A DNA stretch of 64,000 nucleotides from Portulaca oleracea. Its lineage: Eukaryota; Streptophyta; Magnoliopsida; Caryophyllales; Portulacaceae. The stretch's first letter is position 1, and the number at the start of each line of letters is the position of its first letter. The position numbers and the translations under genes were made by a program. Below the pieces are notes generated by a model. That model did no database searches, was not told the DNA's origin, and saw only the letters and a program-made list of their open reading frames with translations. Location: the NCBI GenBank assembly GCA_029582165.1, contig CM055872.1:44960695-45024694 (forward strand), given 5' to 3'. Shown here piece after piece: positions 1-13,171 of this stretch.

Positions 1-130
1 GGTGAGCTCCGGCGGCGGAGGTGGCGGAGGTGGCGTCGGAGAAGAGGTGATCGCTGAGGGAATGGACCTTGCGAGTGTGGGAGATGGCGGTGGAAATGGA
101 GGCTAAGGAATCCCTCTCTTCATCATCCAT
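1..130 (-). CDS. 5' end of an unidentified protein-coding gene (partial)
   Basis: The minus strand opens an ATG at 130 and stays open to the window edge (43 codons). The predicted start is MDDEERDSLASISTAIS, followed by HTRKVHSLSDHLFSDATSAT. The region is GC-richer than the DNA to its right. A GA-rich 5' leader (GAGAGAGAGA at about 191-204) lies upstream, as is common for plant first exons. The peptide is acidic, then Ser/Ala-rich, with no recognisable domain. I do not recognise the family. The rest of the gene lies left of the window. Confidence 0.6.
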   Translation of the reverse strand, partial: MDDEERDSLASISTAISHTRKVHSLSDHLFSDATSATSAAGAH

Positions 131-630
131 TTTAGCATGAATTCTGGGGAAGATTGAAGATGGAGAATTAGGGTTTGAGTCTTAGTTTGGAGAGAGAGAG
201 AGAGATGAGAAATCAGAAATGGTGAGAAAGTGGAGAAGCGGGAAGAAAGGGGGGGAAGTTAACGACTTAACGGACAAGTTAGTTTCATTTCAAGTTCGTT
301 ACCCACTCGGGGCTTCACAACCTAGTTCATATTACTCCCGTACTCCCCCTTTTTTTATTTTTTATTTTAACTTTTTAACTAATTTTCTTATTTTATATTT
401 TCGGTGCTTTTACAATTCTATAATATATTAATTACTATTTTTCTATTTTTAACTCTAAGGTTCATTGAATAAAAACTAAAGTCGAATTTAATTATTATGT
501 TTAACTAATTTTATTATTACTAGCTAGATTTTATGATATTGGTTTTCCCCAACACCTTTAAGAATCACTTGAAAAAAAACAGAGGTATTATTACTACTAC
601 TATACTATTTGTCTCCTTTGAGAAAAAAAA

Positions 631-669
631 ATTATTATTATTATTATTATTATTATTGTTATTATTATT
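631..669. repeat. (ATT)n microsatellite
   Basis: About 13 ATT units with one G interruption, in AT-rich intergenic DNA upstream of the partial gene. Apart from repeats, 131-2381 shows no coding potential on either strand. Confidence 0.9.
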
Positions 670-1762
670 TTCATGAATTTAATTAAAAAAACCTAATTCC
701 TTTATTAGATTTTATATTCAAATAAATAAGTTCAATGTAAATATTTCAATAAAAAGTACTCCTCATTCGCATTTTATTATCAGTCGTAGTGACTTTTTGT
801 CGTCTCTAATATTCTTTTTTGACTAAAAATTTTACATACAATTTTACCCAAATTTACAATATTGTATTCTTATGAAAATTATTTTCTACCATAAATCAAC
901 CAATAATAGTTCCATAGAATATATCATTGTGTATATGTTAATAAAATAATAGTACAAATGCATATAATTTGGTTGGCTCAAAAGTTTAAGAAACATATAA
1001 AATGGGAACGGATAATACTTGAACATTCGAAAAAAGGGGGGTTATTATCCATTTCTTTTCTTATCAAGTTTATTGTAAATTCTGATATTTTGTCACTATA
1101 AAGAACAAGGGAATTCATTATTTTCTTTTATTTTTCCTTTATAGCTATCTCTTTCTTTTCTTTACCTTTTTTGTTTTTGCATGGATTTGTATACCATAAT
1201 TTAAGTTTAGACTAGTACTCAAGTTTAAGAAATTCAAAGTAAATTTCTGCAATCTAATATAAATGGAGGTATGAAGTACCATTTCTTAAGAAAGGGAACC
1301 ATATTTAATTAATTTTTTACAAGTCATTTATTTCAGGGAGCAAAATTGTATTTATTATTTACAATCTTGGAAAATATTTGTTATCTATATACATATTAAA
1401 ACAAAAGTTTCAAAGGAAAATCCAAACCTAAATGAAAATTTTTAAAGGTTTGGATACTCCAATGCAAATTTCAAACCTACACATTTCAATGAGTCAGAGA
1501 CATTACTTTAAAAAAATTATAAAAATATTACTAAATTCATAGAGTTACAATATTAATAATTAACTAAAATGTAAGATTATTAATTCTTTTTTGGGACCAA
1601 GATTATTAGCTCATATTTACAATCATAGCAGCTAATGCAAATTTTAAATAAATATTTTTTTTTCAAAATATGCTTATTTACTAAGTTAAAACTTAGAGTT
1701 AAGATATTTAATTTTTAAAAAAACTCGTAATAACTTTTAATTAAGAAAATATATTTTATATC

Positions 1763-1914
1763 TAGGCCCCGTTCTTTTATGCGTTAACGCACCCAAACGC
1801 AACGCAACTTACCGCAACCCTACCGCAACATAACGCAAATTACCATTACTTTTTAACTATTTCCACCGTAGCTTAACGCAACGCAAACGCAACGCACAAA
1901 AGAACGTTGTCCTA
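1763..1914. mobile_element. Short MITE-like inverted-repeat element
   Basis: About 150 bp with a GC content and GCGTTRCG-rich composition unlike the surrounding AT-rich DNA. The ends are imperfect inverted repeats: TAGGCCCCGTTCTTTT on the left and the complement of AAAAGAACGTTGTCCTA on the right. The interior is rich in AACGCAACGC words on both arms. I could not find a clean target duplication, so the superfamily (hAT or PIF) is unresolved. Confidence 0.5.
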
Positions 1915-2146
1915 GTATTGTAATAAATAAAAAAATGAAGGGTGAAGATAAAATTTGACACACATGATAAAAAATTTATTTTCATTGTGGTGATTGTCAT
2001 AGTTGACATTTGACAACCACTATAAATTTTTGCATAAGATTATTATAGTATGCATGGTTATTCAACTTAAAGAAGAATACAAAGGGAGACTCAGCATGAA
2101 GATTTGTTTTTGAATTGTATTCCCCTGTCTCTGATTTTTATTTGAA

Positions 2147-2147
<1 letters not shown>

Positions 2148-2196
<49 letters not shown>
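2148..2196. repeat. (AAT)n microsatellite
   Basis: About 16 perfect AAT units in intergenic DNA. Confidence 0.95.
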
Positions 2197-2197
<1 letters not shown>

Positions 2198-2381
2198 TAT
2201 TTAGGTTTGAAGGAGTGTTGGATTTGTGGGATGCCATGAAGTTATTTCCCAAATGGCAAGCTGGTGGAGACAGAGAGTGAGAGAAAATGTGAGGAGATTA
2301 TATATTGAATATTGTCAACACAAAATAAATTGAGAATCAGAATGACAAAATAGTATTGGGAGGCCTCAACTGACAGAATGT

Positions 2382-2718
2382 CTCAATCTATTCTTTTATT
2401 ATCAATCATTGATTGACATCCTACAAATTAATGACAAAACATGCAAAATCATCAACTACAACCACCCATTTTGTAGCTCATGTGCAACAAACTAAAAAAA
2501 ATTTACCAAAATTTATCAAAAATTATCAAATTTAAAAAAATAAAAATAATTAATTTTGATATATTGACGTAAATTTGTCTAAAATTACCAGAATTTACCA
2601 AAAATTACCAAAAGACTCAATCTATCCTTTTATTATCAATCATTGACATCATACAAATTACAAAACATGCAAATTCATCAACTCTAACCACCCATTTCCC
2701 TCAATGTGCAACACACTA
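2382..2718. repeat. TTACCAAAA-rich element flanked by 105 bp direct repeats
   Basis: Two diverged direct repeats (2382-2492 and 2616-2718), both starting CTCAATCTAT and sharing the ATTATCAATCATTGA and CAACCACCCATTT-type words, flank a segment (2493-2615) built of TTACCAAAATTTACC words. The same inner segment, including TTTTGATATATT and CGTAAATTTG, recurs at 47887-48115 inside the NEMP gene. It is probably a non-autonomous repeat family. From 2719 to 3715 I see no gene; this holds the 3' flank of the synthetase gene. Confidence 0.6.
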
Positions 2719-3715
2719 TTAAATAATAGAAACAAAATTGAATGCTTAACAACCTAAACCCAGTTATTAACATAATAGAGTGGTCCTTACTCCTAACCCT
2801 TGGTCAACTCCATACTATTTTCTCCGTAAGAGTTCCACAATTTAAAGGAATGGAAGAAAAGCAGGGGAGAGAGAATAACAACGGGGAAAGAGAAGATAAA
2901 AGTTTCATGAATAAAATTCCCCATTGTATTTGTATATACTCAGGAAAACAAAATGGGACGAGTTGGAGAAGACACATGATAAAATTTTGAAAAAAAAATC
3001 CACATTGCTCTTAAGAGCATAAACCTTTTTTCTTGTTGGTTGGTTAGTGCATGCTAAAGTACTTGCTATGTTATTTTATTTAACAGTTTGATTGTAATTT
3101 GTTGGCGGTTGTTTGCTGTTTAGTATGTCGAATGTTGTATTTTATGAACTTTTAGCGTTGTAGCTACTAATAATATAAACAAAAATGGCATTAACCTTAA
3201 CCAAAACCAAAGTCAATACTTTGAAATCTTACCCATACAAGGTATGGAGGGGTCAAATGCACCAATCTTAATCCCAAAATTTACAATGTAGACTGATTGG
3301 CTCTAAATAAACCAAGATTTAGAAATCGTTCGCTATCTACAACTCCATGGAAAGGAATCCTTAACGGCATAAACCTTATTTAGGCAAATTAGGGCTCATT
3401 GGATAACAGAATTTAGAGCACCAGCTGCAGGAAAGCAGTTAACCCACTTCAGCAAAACCAATCTGCTTCCATGGATGGAATCCTTCACCCAAGGAAGAAA
3501 AAAACACTTCAATAAAAGCAATTCCAGACCAATGGGTGTACATTGGAACACAAAAGATAGTCATTCTGCATTATTTTTTTGTAATCAGACCCAGTATGAT
3601 GTAAAACAGCCAGTAACAAGATGTCGTCAATCTAGAAAATCCGACAGAAAATTAGAAGAGATTCAAATGAGTAGAGTATCGTCAATGTTCAGCAAAACTG
3701 GTTGCCCCAATAACA

Positions 3716-6700
3716 TTAAGGCGCAAGCCTCAGGGGGTCACGAGGGAATAAAGATGTCTTCCGTATGTTGTTGAGGTTGCAGAAGAGCATCACCACACGC
3801 TCCAATCCCACTCCAAACCCACCATGGGGCCATGCACCATACCTATAATCAACCAAAACAAACTTTTAAGTCAATTGAGACACTTAATGAAACCAATTTC
3901 AAGTAATGGTCAAAATGAATACCTAAAAGAATCAAGGTATGTAGATATGGTTTTGACATCAATTCCACATGCTTCAGCACGCTGCACCAGAAAATCAGGA
4001 TCGTGGACACGTTGTGCTCCAGAAATAATCTCCTCGCCTGCAGTGAACACAGAGATTAGTCACGGGGAAAAAAACAAATAAAGCATTTACAAAGCTAGAC
4101 AAGCAAACATGTTAGTTTTTAGAAGACAGCACTGCCCTCTTACTTGCCCACCAAAGGGAGGGAATGGTAAGGAGAAGGGATCGTCCAAGCTCTTCACTGG
4201 TATATATTAGAGCAAAAGAGTAGCTAAAGATGCAAGAAGAGCAAAGGAGCTGTGTGACTTTTTGGAAGGACCAGGACACTAGTTGACTGCCATATCGTCA
4301 AATAACATCATTCTAGTTGATGGCCTCTCAAGGCCTAGTTATTTTAGGGATAAGAGTAGGATGGCCTAAAAAAACTTGAGCTTCGATAGTTCAGAGCAAC
4401 AATGTGCACCCTCCTGAGACCATCAACTTCACCTGGCAACAGCTAGAATAGTCGAACAAATTGCTTCACACAAGACACTATGAGATACTGTTACACCATT
4501 AGAGGTGCATGCTCCTTCCAGTCAAATACCATATTTCAGAGGGGGGGGGGGGGGACATAATTTGTCCCGAATTTCTTCCATCCACAAATCAAGCTAGGGT
4601 ACAGATAAAGAATAGACAAGGACTCTATTTCAAGTTTTCAGAAGGAACATAGTAAATCCTAATTCAGAAAGAGAAACATAAATTTTCCCAATTTCTTCCA
4701 TTAACAGATAATCTCAGGTAATGATGAAAAAAAGAGGACTTCTTTTGAACTTTTGAAACCTGAGATACTAAAATAGTGGCAGGAAGACAATGAATGGAGG
4801 AAGATATCCCTATTCTTCCCACACAGGAACAGATGGAGATATTGATCCATCATTTCTGTAGCACAAGGGCAAAAACAAAGCAAAACCTCCCAAGGCCACA
4901 CTGAGTACACTTATTTTACTCCCTCTGCTAATTGACAGGTTATTCATATTCAAGTCGTAGGCTATTCAAATGAACAACGATACAGAAAAGGCTAGACATG
5001 TGCAGTAGTGCACAGGTGGATATGCACTAAGTAAAGCACAATCAGGCTTCAGCAGCCTAATTGCAGTTTTACAAGAAGCTGGAGTTCAATGTGAACTCCT
5101 AAACACAATACCACCATATACTCGCAAACCAAAAGAAAGAGCTCCTATCCCTAAGGATCTCTGTTCAAATAGAGGCTCTTTAAGTACAAGTAGTGTTTGC
5201 CAACTGTCAAAAAGACAGCAACAAGTTGCATTCTGTAGCAAACAAGCAATCGAAAACCTAGGTTTATGTTTCCAGAAGGAAAGATGAAACTTTAGTTACA
5301 TGAATGCACTGGATCCAGCCCTACCATCCTAAGTTTATTAGAAAGTAAAACTATCTAATAAACTTAGAATTGTAGGATTGTAGATGTTTTTCGTAAGTGG
5401 CTGTGGAGATTTATGAATGAAAAAGACAATCTATGGAGGAGGGTGTGGAGGAGAGTGATTAAAATTAAATATGGTGGAGTGGGTTTTTGGGTGGGCTCCC
5501 TTAGTTCCGAGTGGCTCTTATGAGTGCAGTCTTTGGAAGTTCATCGCTAAGGGGTGTTAGCGTTTTTTTCCTTATATTTCTTTCATTGTTGGTGATGGTT
5601 CTACCATTTCATTTTGGCATGATTGTTGGTGCAATGAGGCTTCTTTGAAAGATCTCTTTCCTAGTATCTATGTTCTTGCACTGGAGAGAAATTCTTGCAG
5701 TGTTGATTATAGAGAGCAACTTTCAGGCTCTACTGTTTGATCTCTGATTTTTATTCGAGATGGTTTTGTTGATGAAGTATCTTTGGTTACTTTTTTCAAC
5801 ATCCTCAATGAGGCCGCTTTGGGAGTCTCTTCACAAGACATGGTGAGATTGGATTTGAGTAAGAAAAGGATATTTTTGGTTAGGTACTTTTATTTGAATA
5901 TTCTTAATTCCCAATCTTTGTCGCTGTTTCTTTTGGAGGCAGGTGCTTTCCCTTCCCCCCACTATTTAGAAGTCTTTGGCCCCTTTAAAGGTTGCGTTTT
6001 CTGTGTTTGGGAAGCGGCGCATGGGAGGATCCCCACTAGTGATAACCTACAAAAAAGGGGGAGAATTTTGGTTAATGGATGTTTTATGTGCAAGAGGGAT
6101 TTTAAATCAGCTGACCATCTACTGCTACATTGTCACTTTGCTAAATCTCTTTGGGACTTGGCCTTTGGGTGCCTCACAGTTGCTCAGGTAGTTTCCTATT
6201 CACTTAGAAGTCATCTTCTTGCTTGGAAGGGTCTTTCGTAGAAAACAGAAGAAGATCGTCATGGTTAGTTCAAATGAATATTTTGGAGTATTTGGAGAGA
6301 AAGGAACAAAAGGGTTTTTGAGGGAGTTGAATTTCCTCAACATCGCTTGAAAGGCAATTTTATCAAGTCCCTCTTCTTTTCAATCATTCCTGCCCCATTT
6401 GACTTCCAAGATAACCCATCCTTCATTAGCATAAGGAGTAAAGGGAGCTAACATAAAAAGAGTTTCAAGAATGTCTGAAAAGATAATATATAACAAGATT
6501 TTACTAACACCAGGGGCGGCTGAGGAAGTTTGTGTTTTGTGTGTGTGTTGGGGGGGGGGGGGGGGTTCCTGAGCCAATCACTCCTTATTCACCATGAATT
6601 TGCTTCAAATATGGAAGTAAACGGGAAAAAGAAGTAGAAAAACACCCAATTAAAATGGAAATTGAAAACTCACCCCGTATGAAGACATCAAATGAATTGC

Positions 6701-9700
6701 TATATAGAGGATCATCATAGCAAGGCATAGTGTAGAACGGCCTCACAGCCAATGGGTACCGATGAAGGATGTAAAACTCAGTATCATATCTACAATTTTA
6801 CAGAAATGTCACCTAGTCAATATACGTAAATCATACAACTCCTCAATGAAATACTTTTCGAGATTAAAAAAATCAACAAAATGGTGAAAACTCAATTCAA
6901 CTAAGGATTCATTCGAAGACAACTTACTTCTTACAGACAAGTTCGCCAAGTTTCCGTTCTACTTCAGTGTTCAGGTCCCCATAAGGATCAATTTCAACTC
7001 CAGCCTCCTGCAAAAGTAGGCAATGTCATATGCATTATAAAAACTAAGGACATCAGATGACAGAAGTCTTAGAAAGGTCTTTGAAATTTACACAAAAGCA
7101 ACTTTTGATGTACAATACAAATTAACAACGAACATCAACAGCATTAATGCAGATTAGTTAAATAACTGAGACAAGCTATCTGGGATAGTATGAACAATAT
7201 GCACAAGCCATTGACGTAAAAACCCACCGTCTACTTCAGCAAAATAAACAGACAAGATGAAACACGCACTTAAGTATCATATGATGCTTCTTATTCTCTC
7301 CCAATATGGGGGCGAGCTAAAAGGCCCTTTACCTTGAGCATTTGAACTCCTTCTTGGAACGTGAGGCGTAGGGTCTTCCGCAAATACTGTATTCAGATAA
7401 ATGTTAACAGTCAGATTTAAGTGCATTCTACTAAACTCCAACTATCAAAAATAAAACTAGATTTGCTAGCATGGCCTGACGAAAAAATAACTCATACAAT
7501 GAACACAACCAGAATAGACAAGTGCTACAACGTAGTTTGCACCTTGAGAGGTCTGAACGGAAACTGCTTTGAAATAGTCTCCAGTTCTTCTTTGCAGTTC
7601 TCATTCAAATGATCAAAAATGGCAACAAATACCCGGTCTACTATATCCATAACCTGCACAGATCAAACAAAACCACATTTAGGTTTTAGTCATGTCAGAA
7701 TCAGACCAGGAACATTAATCCAAGAATCAAATCCCACCTCAGAATAGTTCTCTTTGATTTCCATCTCTGCATCAAGACCAGTAAACTCACAGAGGTGCCT
7801 ATGAGTATAGGAGTCCTCTGCTCTGAAAACAGGACCAACCTCAAACGCACGCCTAAAATCACCAGAAATTGCCATCTGCTTATGAAGTTGAGGTGACTGA
7901 GCAAGACAAGCAGGCTGGCCTTTGTAGTCAAGCCTAAAAACCGCTGCACCTCCTTCGCTAGTTCCTCCAATCAATTTTGGCGTATGGATTCCTCGGAAAC
8001 CTTGAGATCGCAAGAACACCCTAAAGATCTGGAAGGCAACAAAGGAAGACACAACATGAGAGATCACTAAGAGTTTAGACCATATCAATTCACCTTAAAT
8101 AGGGCCACCAACTCACCAAGTATATTTACCACTAAATTACATACCCAACACAACATAAAAAATAACAATGTCCCAAGTAGCAAAGTATTTGTGGGAAATT
8201 CAACGTGCTACCAAAATTCTCAAGGGAAGTTTCCATGTTATTAGAATAAAATGTCAGTGTCACTGATCACCACTGAATAAGACATAAAAAGGCATACTTA
8301 AGATTTTGGCACTTTGTCAGGAAAAGCAAAAAAATGAATAATCAAAAAATTTTAAAAAAAATCAAAAAATCAAAAAAAAGAGAAGAAAATGAAAAAAGAT
8401 AAAGCTTAGTTTGCAATCACGCCGCTAAAATGCCATGGAGGTATTCAAAATTCAAATTCCAGAATAGTTTCAAACATTATTATGGATGCTCAGACACCAA
8501 CATCTATCAACTAAGAACCAGGTTGATGAAACCTTTCAAGAGAATTGAAATTCCTCATTAAGATATCAAAACAGCAGCCTCTAAGGATCATTTTACCTCC
8601 AACTACTTATCCTCCAAGTGAAATAAATTAATTAATTTTAACATGGAACAAGAAATGAGGAGTAGCACCAAAAAAACCTTCTCTAAACAACCTATAATAG
8701 ACAATAACAATTCAGAAGGAGTATAAAGTGTTCACACATGTTCAACTTCACTTTGCACTTGAAAGATTGCTTGATTAGCAGGTGTCCTTATGTCCAGGAC
8801 TCTGTGATTCAGCCGTGTATCTTGGTTAACTCTGACTAGTTGTTTGCCTTCCTGAAAAACATAGAAATTACCATATTAGAGCATAGCTGTGCTTAGTTGG
8901 TTTAGGCAAGGAAAGCACAGTTAAGAAAGCACTTTAAGTGCTTCACATAAAGCAATTGATAATTATAGAGCTTCCTAGAAAGAAAGGACCACGAGGATCT
9001 TCTGGAACATTCTAGACACAATGGGTAGTACCAGTCAACCTAAACAGAAGGGGTCCCTGGGAAAATAATGGAACTATTCACTGAAAGTAAGACCTAAATC
9101 TCAAACAGCATGCACTCTGAAAATATAATGACCATAATTACAAAAAGGAGCACATAACACTCAATATTGGGGATCATAGCAATTTAGATAAGCTGACACC
9201 ATAGATTGTGTTACAAGAAAATCTCTCCCTCCTCTCTCTAAACTCTCTCTCAAGAACTCTCCGAATTGGCAACAATGGCCCAGTCAGTAGTCGTTTTAAT
9301 TGGCAACAACACCAATCAATGATCACTATGAATATTTAACGAAATCTCTCCCTCCTCTCTCTAAACATTCTACCTCAAGAACTCTATAAAATTCTCTTTT
9401 TTTTCTTTTGATTCTGATTTCCTCAGAAGCCTATCAGATATGTTTTAGACTCAAATAAAGCCACATGAGAAAAAGAAGGGGCAAAAAGCAGCATGGTGGA
9501 TATCAACATCACTAATGGGTATACCGTGTTACCCACAACGACTCAGATCTCCTCATTCTTTTTCTGTTCTTTTTGTTTCTTTAATTCTTTTTTCCTTATT
9601 AAACATCACAACTTTGCTGCCATACTTCACCTGTAGACCAGCATTAACATCAGGAAAAGAAACAACCACATAAGAAATAAGCATGTTGCAGTTCATTAGC

Positions 9701-11508
9701 AACTGGCTGTCTTCCTATTCCCCACTTTACAAAACTAATAATTTCAATAATGCACTCAACATGCGATCCTCTGGACCTGGCAGAACGAAATCCAATCCAA
9801 GGGTTTCAAATTAATGAATTTTGACAGCCAGACGTACAAGTAATTAACTTCAACAAACAAGCAGTAATTTACCTTCAGTGCTTCTTCGATTTCTGCATCG
9901 CTGCGGGCAGCATCTTCAATGTTCACAGGAAGTGTTGGCACACTTTTGCTCACACAATATATTTTGCGCACCTGAATTTCAACCTGCACAGATCATAATC
10001 ATATGAGCCCACCATCAACCAACAGAAAGACCTGGGCAAATCAAAAGGAGTACATAAAGGTGACCATATGTCCATTGAACTGAACCTAACCAAAGCATTG
10101 CCAATAGTCCAACCATTAGATTTTATCGAGTATCCTTTAATCAATCAAACATAGTATTGTACGCCTCTCCATTGACCCTCTAGAACTTCCTCCCACAAAT
10201 GAAATCAAGCCACTCATTTCTCTCACACAACAATAGACCACCCCATGAGCGCTAAATTACACGTTTGGTGGACTTGAGTAACCAAACCTTCTTTTGACAT
10301 CATATCCAACATTTCATTACCTTTGGCAAGATTGCTCAAAAATTAATTGACCAACATCTCCAATAAGGGAGTTCTTGTACAAAATGTCATTACCCTCAGC
10401 AATCATCTGATATCTAATAAGCGATATTTCCGGCATCTATTGTCAATCCTCGTTCATAGTCAAACAAACCACTCCCAAGCTACTTCACTGTTTTTATAAA
10501 AGCCAAATACATTGGATACTAATGGCAGCTAAAACAACCCAAAAGACAATTTTTTCAGAGTATTTGGAGAGAAAGGAACCAAAGGGTTTCTAAAGGAGTT
10601 GAAACTCCTCTTCAGCACTTGAAAGACAATTTTATCAAGTCTCTCTCTTTTGGGTTACTTGGAAGTTTAGCTCTTTGTCTTTTGATTTATTGAATTTTGT
10701 ACAGCAGTACATAACTCTGTAGGATACTCCATAACTATCTAATCTTTGCATCCTATTATTAATATATCTTTTTTTACCTGCCAAAACAAATCCCACAAGA
10801 CAAACACTGCAATCACGCTGTACAGTATACATCATAGTTGCATTTCCAGTTTGTACAGAATCAAAAAGCATCTCAACAAAACAAAAACAACCCAAATTCG
10901 CACAACGAAAGACCTAAAACAACATCAAAGACAATTACTCCAACAACATAATCAGCAAAAGCAAAACTTTTACCAGTCGACAATATTACCTGCTGAGAGG
11001 TGCCCTTAATGGGTCCATTGGGAATCGAAATAACACCCTCCACATCCACAACCGATTCCCGATTCAACCCAGTGGCATACTTCACCATCTGCTCACTCAC
11101 CTTCTCCGGCGCGACAGTCAACACACACTGGACAGTAAACAACCCCTCCCTTACAACCACAAACGCAATCTTCTTAGACACAGCACGGACCGTCTGAGCT
11201 CGGCCGCGAACAAGCACGGTCTGATCCTTGAGTTGGGGGTTTAGCGATTTGACCTCGGTCCAAACCCTACCGGAGACAGGCTTGGACTGGAGGTCTTTGA
11301 GGGGGATGTCGCCATAGTTATCGGCGAGGGGATCGGAGATGGAGGCTTCGGAGAGGGATTTGGAGGCGGCTTCCAATTGCTTGGCCTCCTGCTTCTTGCG
11401 GAGCTTCTCGAGCTTGGCGGCCTCCTTCTTGGCGGCCTTCTTGCTCAGCTCCGGCTTGTCGTCGGCGTCATGCGGTGGCGGAGGAGGGTTTTCCGATTCC
11501 GACGACAT
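3716..11508 (-). CDS. IBI1: Cytosolic aspartyl-tRNA synthetase (class II), 10 exons
   Basis: Charges tRNA-Asp with aspartate in the cytosol. The Arabidopsis orthologue IBI1 is also the receptor for beta-aminobutyric acid in induced resistance (known for the family). Exons, 5' to 3': 11508-10990, 9983-9873, 8851-8738, 8028-7738, 7653-7543, 7386-7333, 7007-6928, 6789-6674, 4037-3923, 3842-3716. They total 1638 bp, 545 aa, with all phases consistent. The start is [12 protein letters not shown], followed by a Lys-rich helix (residues about 20-50) as in eukaryotic AspRS. An OB-fold anticodon-binding domain follows (about 84-200). Motif 1 has FRGIHTPKL (about 259-267). The ATP/Asp pocket has [11 protein letters not shown]. 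Motif 2 is [15 protein letters not shown] (316-330). Motif 3 is GVGLERVVM (514-522). The protein ends [11 protein letters not shown]. All catalytic motifs are intact, so it is probably functional. Intron 8 (4038-6673) and intron 1 carry LINE fragments. Confidence 0.95.
5380..6400 (+). mobile_element. LINE 3' fragment (zf-RVT region) in AspRS intron 8
   Basis: Opposite in strand to the host gene. Interrupted plus-strand frames read [16 protein letters not shown], then [15 protein letters not shown]. The block 5783-6241 includes [38 protein letters not shown] and [10 protein letters not shown], the zinc-binding domain that follows RT in plant LINEs. The C-terminal line [15 protein letters not shown] follows at about 6280-6325. 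Several stops (for example 6239-6241) break the frame. No poly(A) tail is visible. Confidence 0.85.
10548..10700 (+). mobile_element. LINE C-terminal fragment in AspRS intron 1
   Basis: The plus strand reads [15 protein letters not shown], then [17 protein letters not shown], the terminal segment of the same LINE family as the 5380-6400 copy. The two copies overlap over about 110 bp and look mostly identical by eye, so they are separate insertions. Only the last part of the element is present. Confidence 0.7.
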
Positions 11509-12012
11509 TGACAGATGTAGAGAGAGAAGAGAAGGTTGGGGAATGGCGGTGTATGAAATGGAAATGAAGCAGGGAAAGGCAGGTGAGGGTGAGTGAGGTT
11601 TTTGGGAGGATTTCAGAGTAGACGACCGCACACTGATTCCCCTTTCCCCAGTGGCCTCTGCTCTCAGTTTCATTTTTTTTTTTAAAAAAAAAAAAGACAT
11701 ATCATACGTGACGTTTCGTTACGCTTTTTTTTCCCTTTTTTTTTGGCAAATGAAACACCTCATTTTACTTCTGGGAACGTTTGGTAGGAATCCACACCAT
11801 AAAATTTTTCCCAAGGTCAACTCACACCCAAACATGGGGAAAATAAGTCAACACGGGAAAATTGACTATTTCCCCGAGGTTATTGACCAACCAAATACAC
11901 ACATAATGGCCCCTTTGGTATTTTTAGATGTTTGGTAATTGGGTTTTTGATTGATTTTTAATTTAAAATAATTTTTTTAGAGTTTTAGTAGTTTGACTAA
12001 TTAAAAAATTAT
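11509..12012. other. AspRS upstream region with MITE-like remnants
   Basis: About 500 bp between the synthetase ATG and the LINE. It holds the GC-richer 5' leader (to about 11650), T/A homopolymers, and inverted-repeat-like words (AACGTTTGGTAGG near 11786 and CCAACCAAATACAC near 11888). The segment GGCAAATGAAACACCTCATT (11745-11764) has a close relative on the far side of the LINE (17399-17424). It presumably contains the AspRS promoter. I cannot fix a TATA box. Confidence 0.4.
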
Positions 12013-12140
12013 GCAGAGCTTCGTCCCTTCATAGGAAGAGTGTGGTTGACGAGAGTCGTCCCTTGTAAGACATAGGTGGTGAAGGTTTTTGGTGACTGCA
12101 ACAACCTAATACACTCTAATTCGAAACGGCTGGAGGAACG

Positions 12141-13074
12141 ATGGCACAAAACATCGAAGAAGCGTTACAAAACCTGAATTTGACAGAGGAAGAAGAGGAA
12201 ATCCTAGAATTTGAAGACTGAGAGGAAAAGCAGATTTAGAAACAAGCAGCATTATGTTTGATTGAAAAATTGCACACTCAATCAAAATTCAATCCTAAGG
12301 CTTTCATGACGACGATGAAGAATGTTTGGAAACCAGGAAAAAAGGTTGTTACCAAAGAACTGGGAAAGAATTTATTTTCTTTTCCATTCTTTACTGAGGC
12401 AGACAGAGATTTTGTGCTGAATGAAGGACCATGGACTTTTGACAATTATATACTCTTGCTTAAACAACTGGATGGGAATGAGAGACCTTCAGAAGTGAAA
12501 TTTGACAAGGTCAGATTCTGGATCAAGATTCTTAATCTTCCCTTGAAGAAAAAGACTCATGCATTCGCAGAGTTTGTTGGAAACAATATTGGGACGTTTG
12601 TGGATGTAGATGAAAAAGATATCTTGGCTCACTCCAAATACTTAAAGATAAAGGTTGACATAGATATCTCAAAGTCAATCCGGCGAGGAATCAAGGTAAA
12701 ATTGGACGGAATACCCAAGTGGATACCCCTGAAGTATAGCCGGATACCGGACTATTGCTATATTTGTGGAATTATTGCAGTGGATACTGTGAGGATATGG
12801 AGGAAGAAAATATGTCGTATGGCCCGGGGTTGAAGGGGTCTCCGCTGAAAGGAAAGAGAAGGATAGTGGGCGGGGAAGAGGACTGGATGGAGTATCGAAA
12901 GAAACTTCTTGAACTTCGAGGAGGGAGCAGTGCTAGGAGGTTGAAACAAAGCACAGAAATACAAAGAGGGATTGAAGGCAAACCAAAACAGAGGATGGCT
13001 ATTGATCGCACAAGGGAAAAAAGATATTATGGATATAGACGTGAACACAAGCGTAGAATTGGAGATATCTAAGG
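12141..13074 (+). pseudogene. LINE ORF1 (DUF4283 plus CCHC-type), broken
   Basis: Encodes the RNA-binding gag-like protein of the LINE. It starts MAQNIEEALQNLNLTEEEEE and has in-frame stops at 12219 (TGA) and 12237 (TAG). The DUF4283 region follows (FSFPFFTEADRDFVLNEGPW, then RFWIKILNLPL). A zinc-knuckle start, DYCYICG, lies near 12752. The frame shifts at about 12775, so only the first two cysteines of the knuckle remain in frame. The basic tail continues in another frame to 13072. Confidence 0.85.
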
Positions 13075-13171
13075 GGTCAATCATGGAGAACGGAATAAGA
13101 TTAATGGAGGAGCAAACAAACACAAGTGAACCAGAGGTGGCGACTGATAAAGACCAATCCTGCCTAGAACA

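Noticed and set aside
2742..2990. Plus-strand ORF of 82 aa
   Set aside because: Repeat-rich intergenic position, no domain, and composition typical of chance ORFs.
10746..11197. Plus-strand ORFs opposite AspRS exon 1
   Set aside because: They are antisense shadows of the 10990-11508 exon and flanking intron; no family match and no independent coding signal.
12758..13123. Minus-strand ORF of 121 aa
   Set aside because: Shadow of the LINE ORF1 basic tail.
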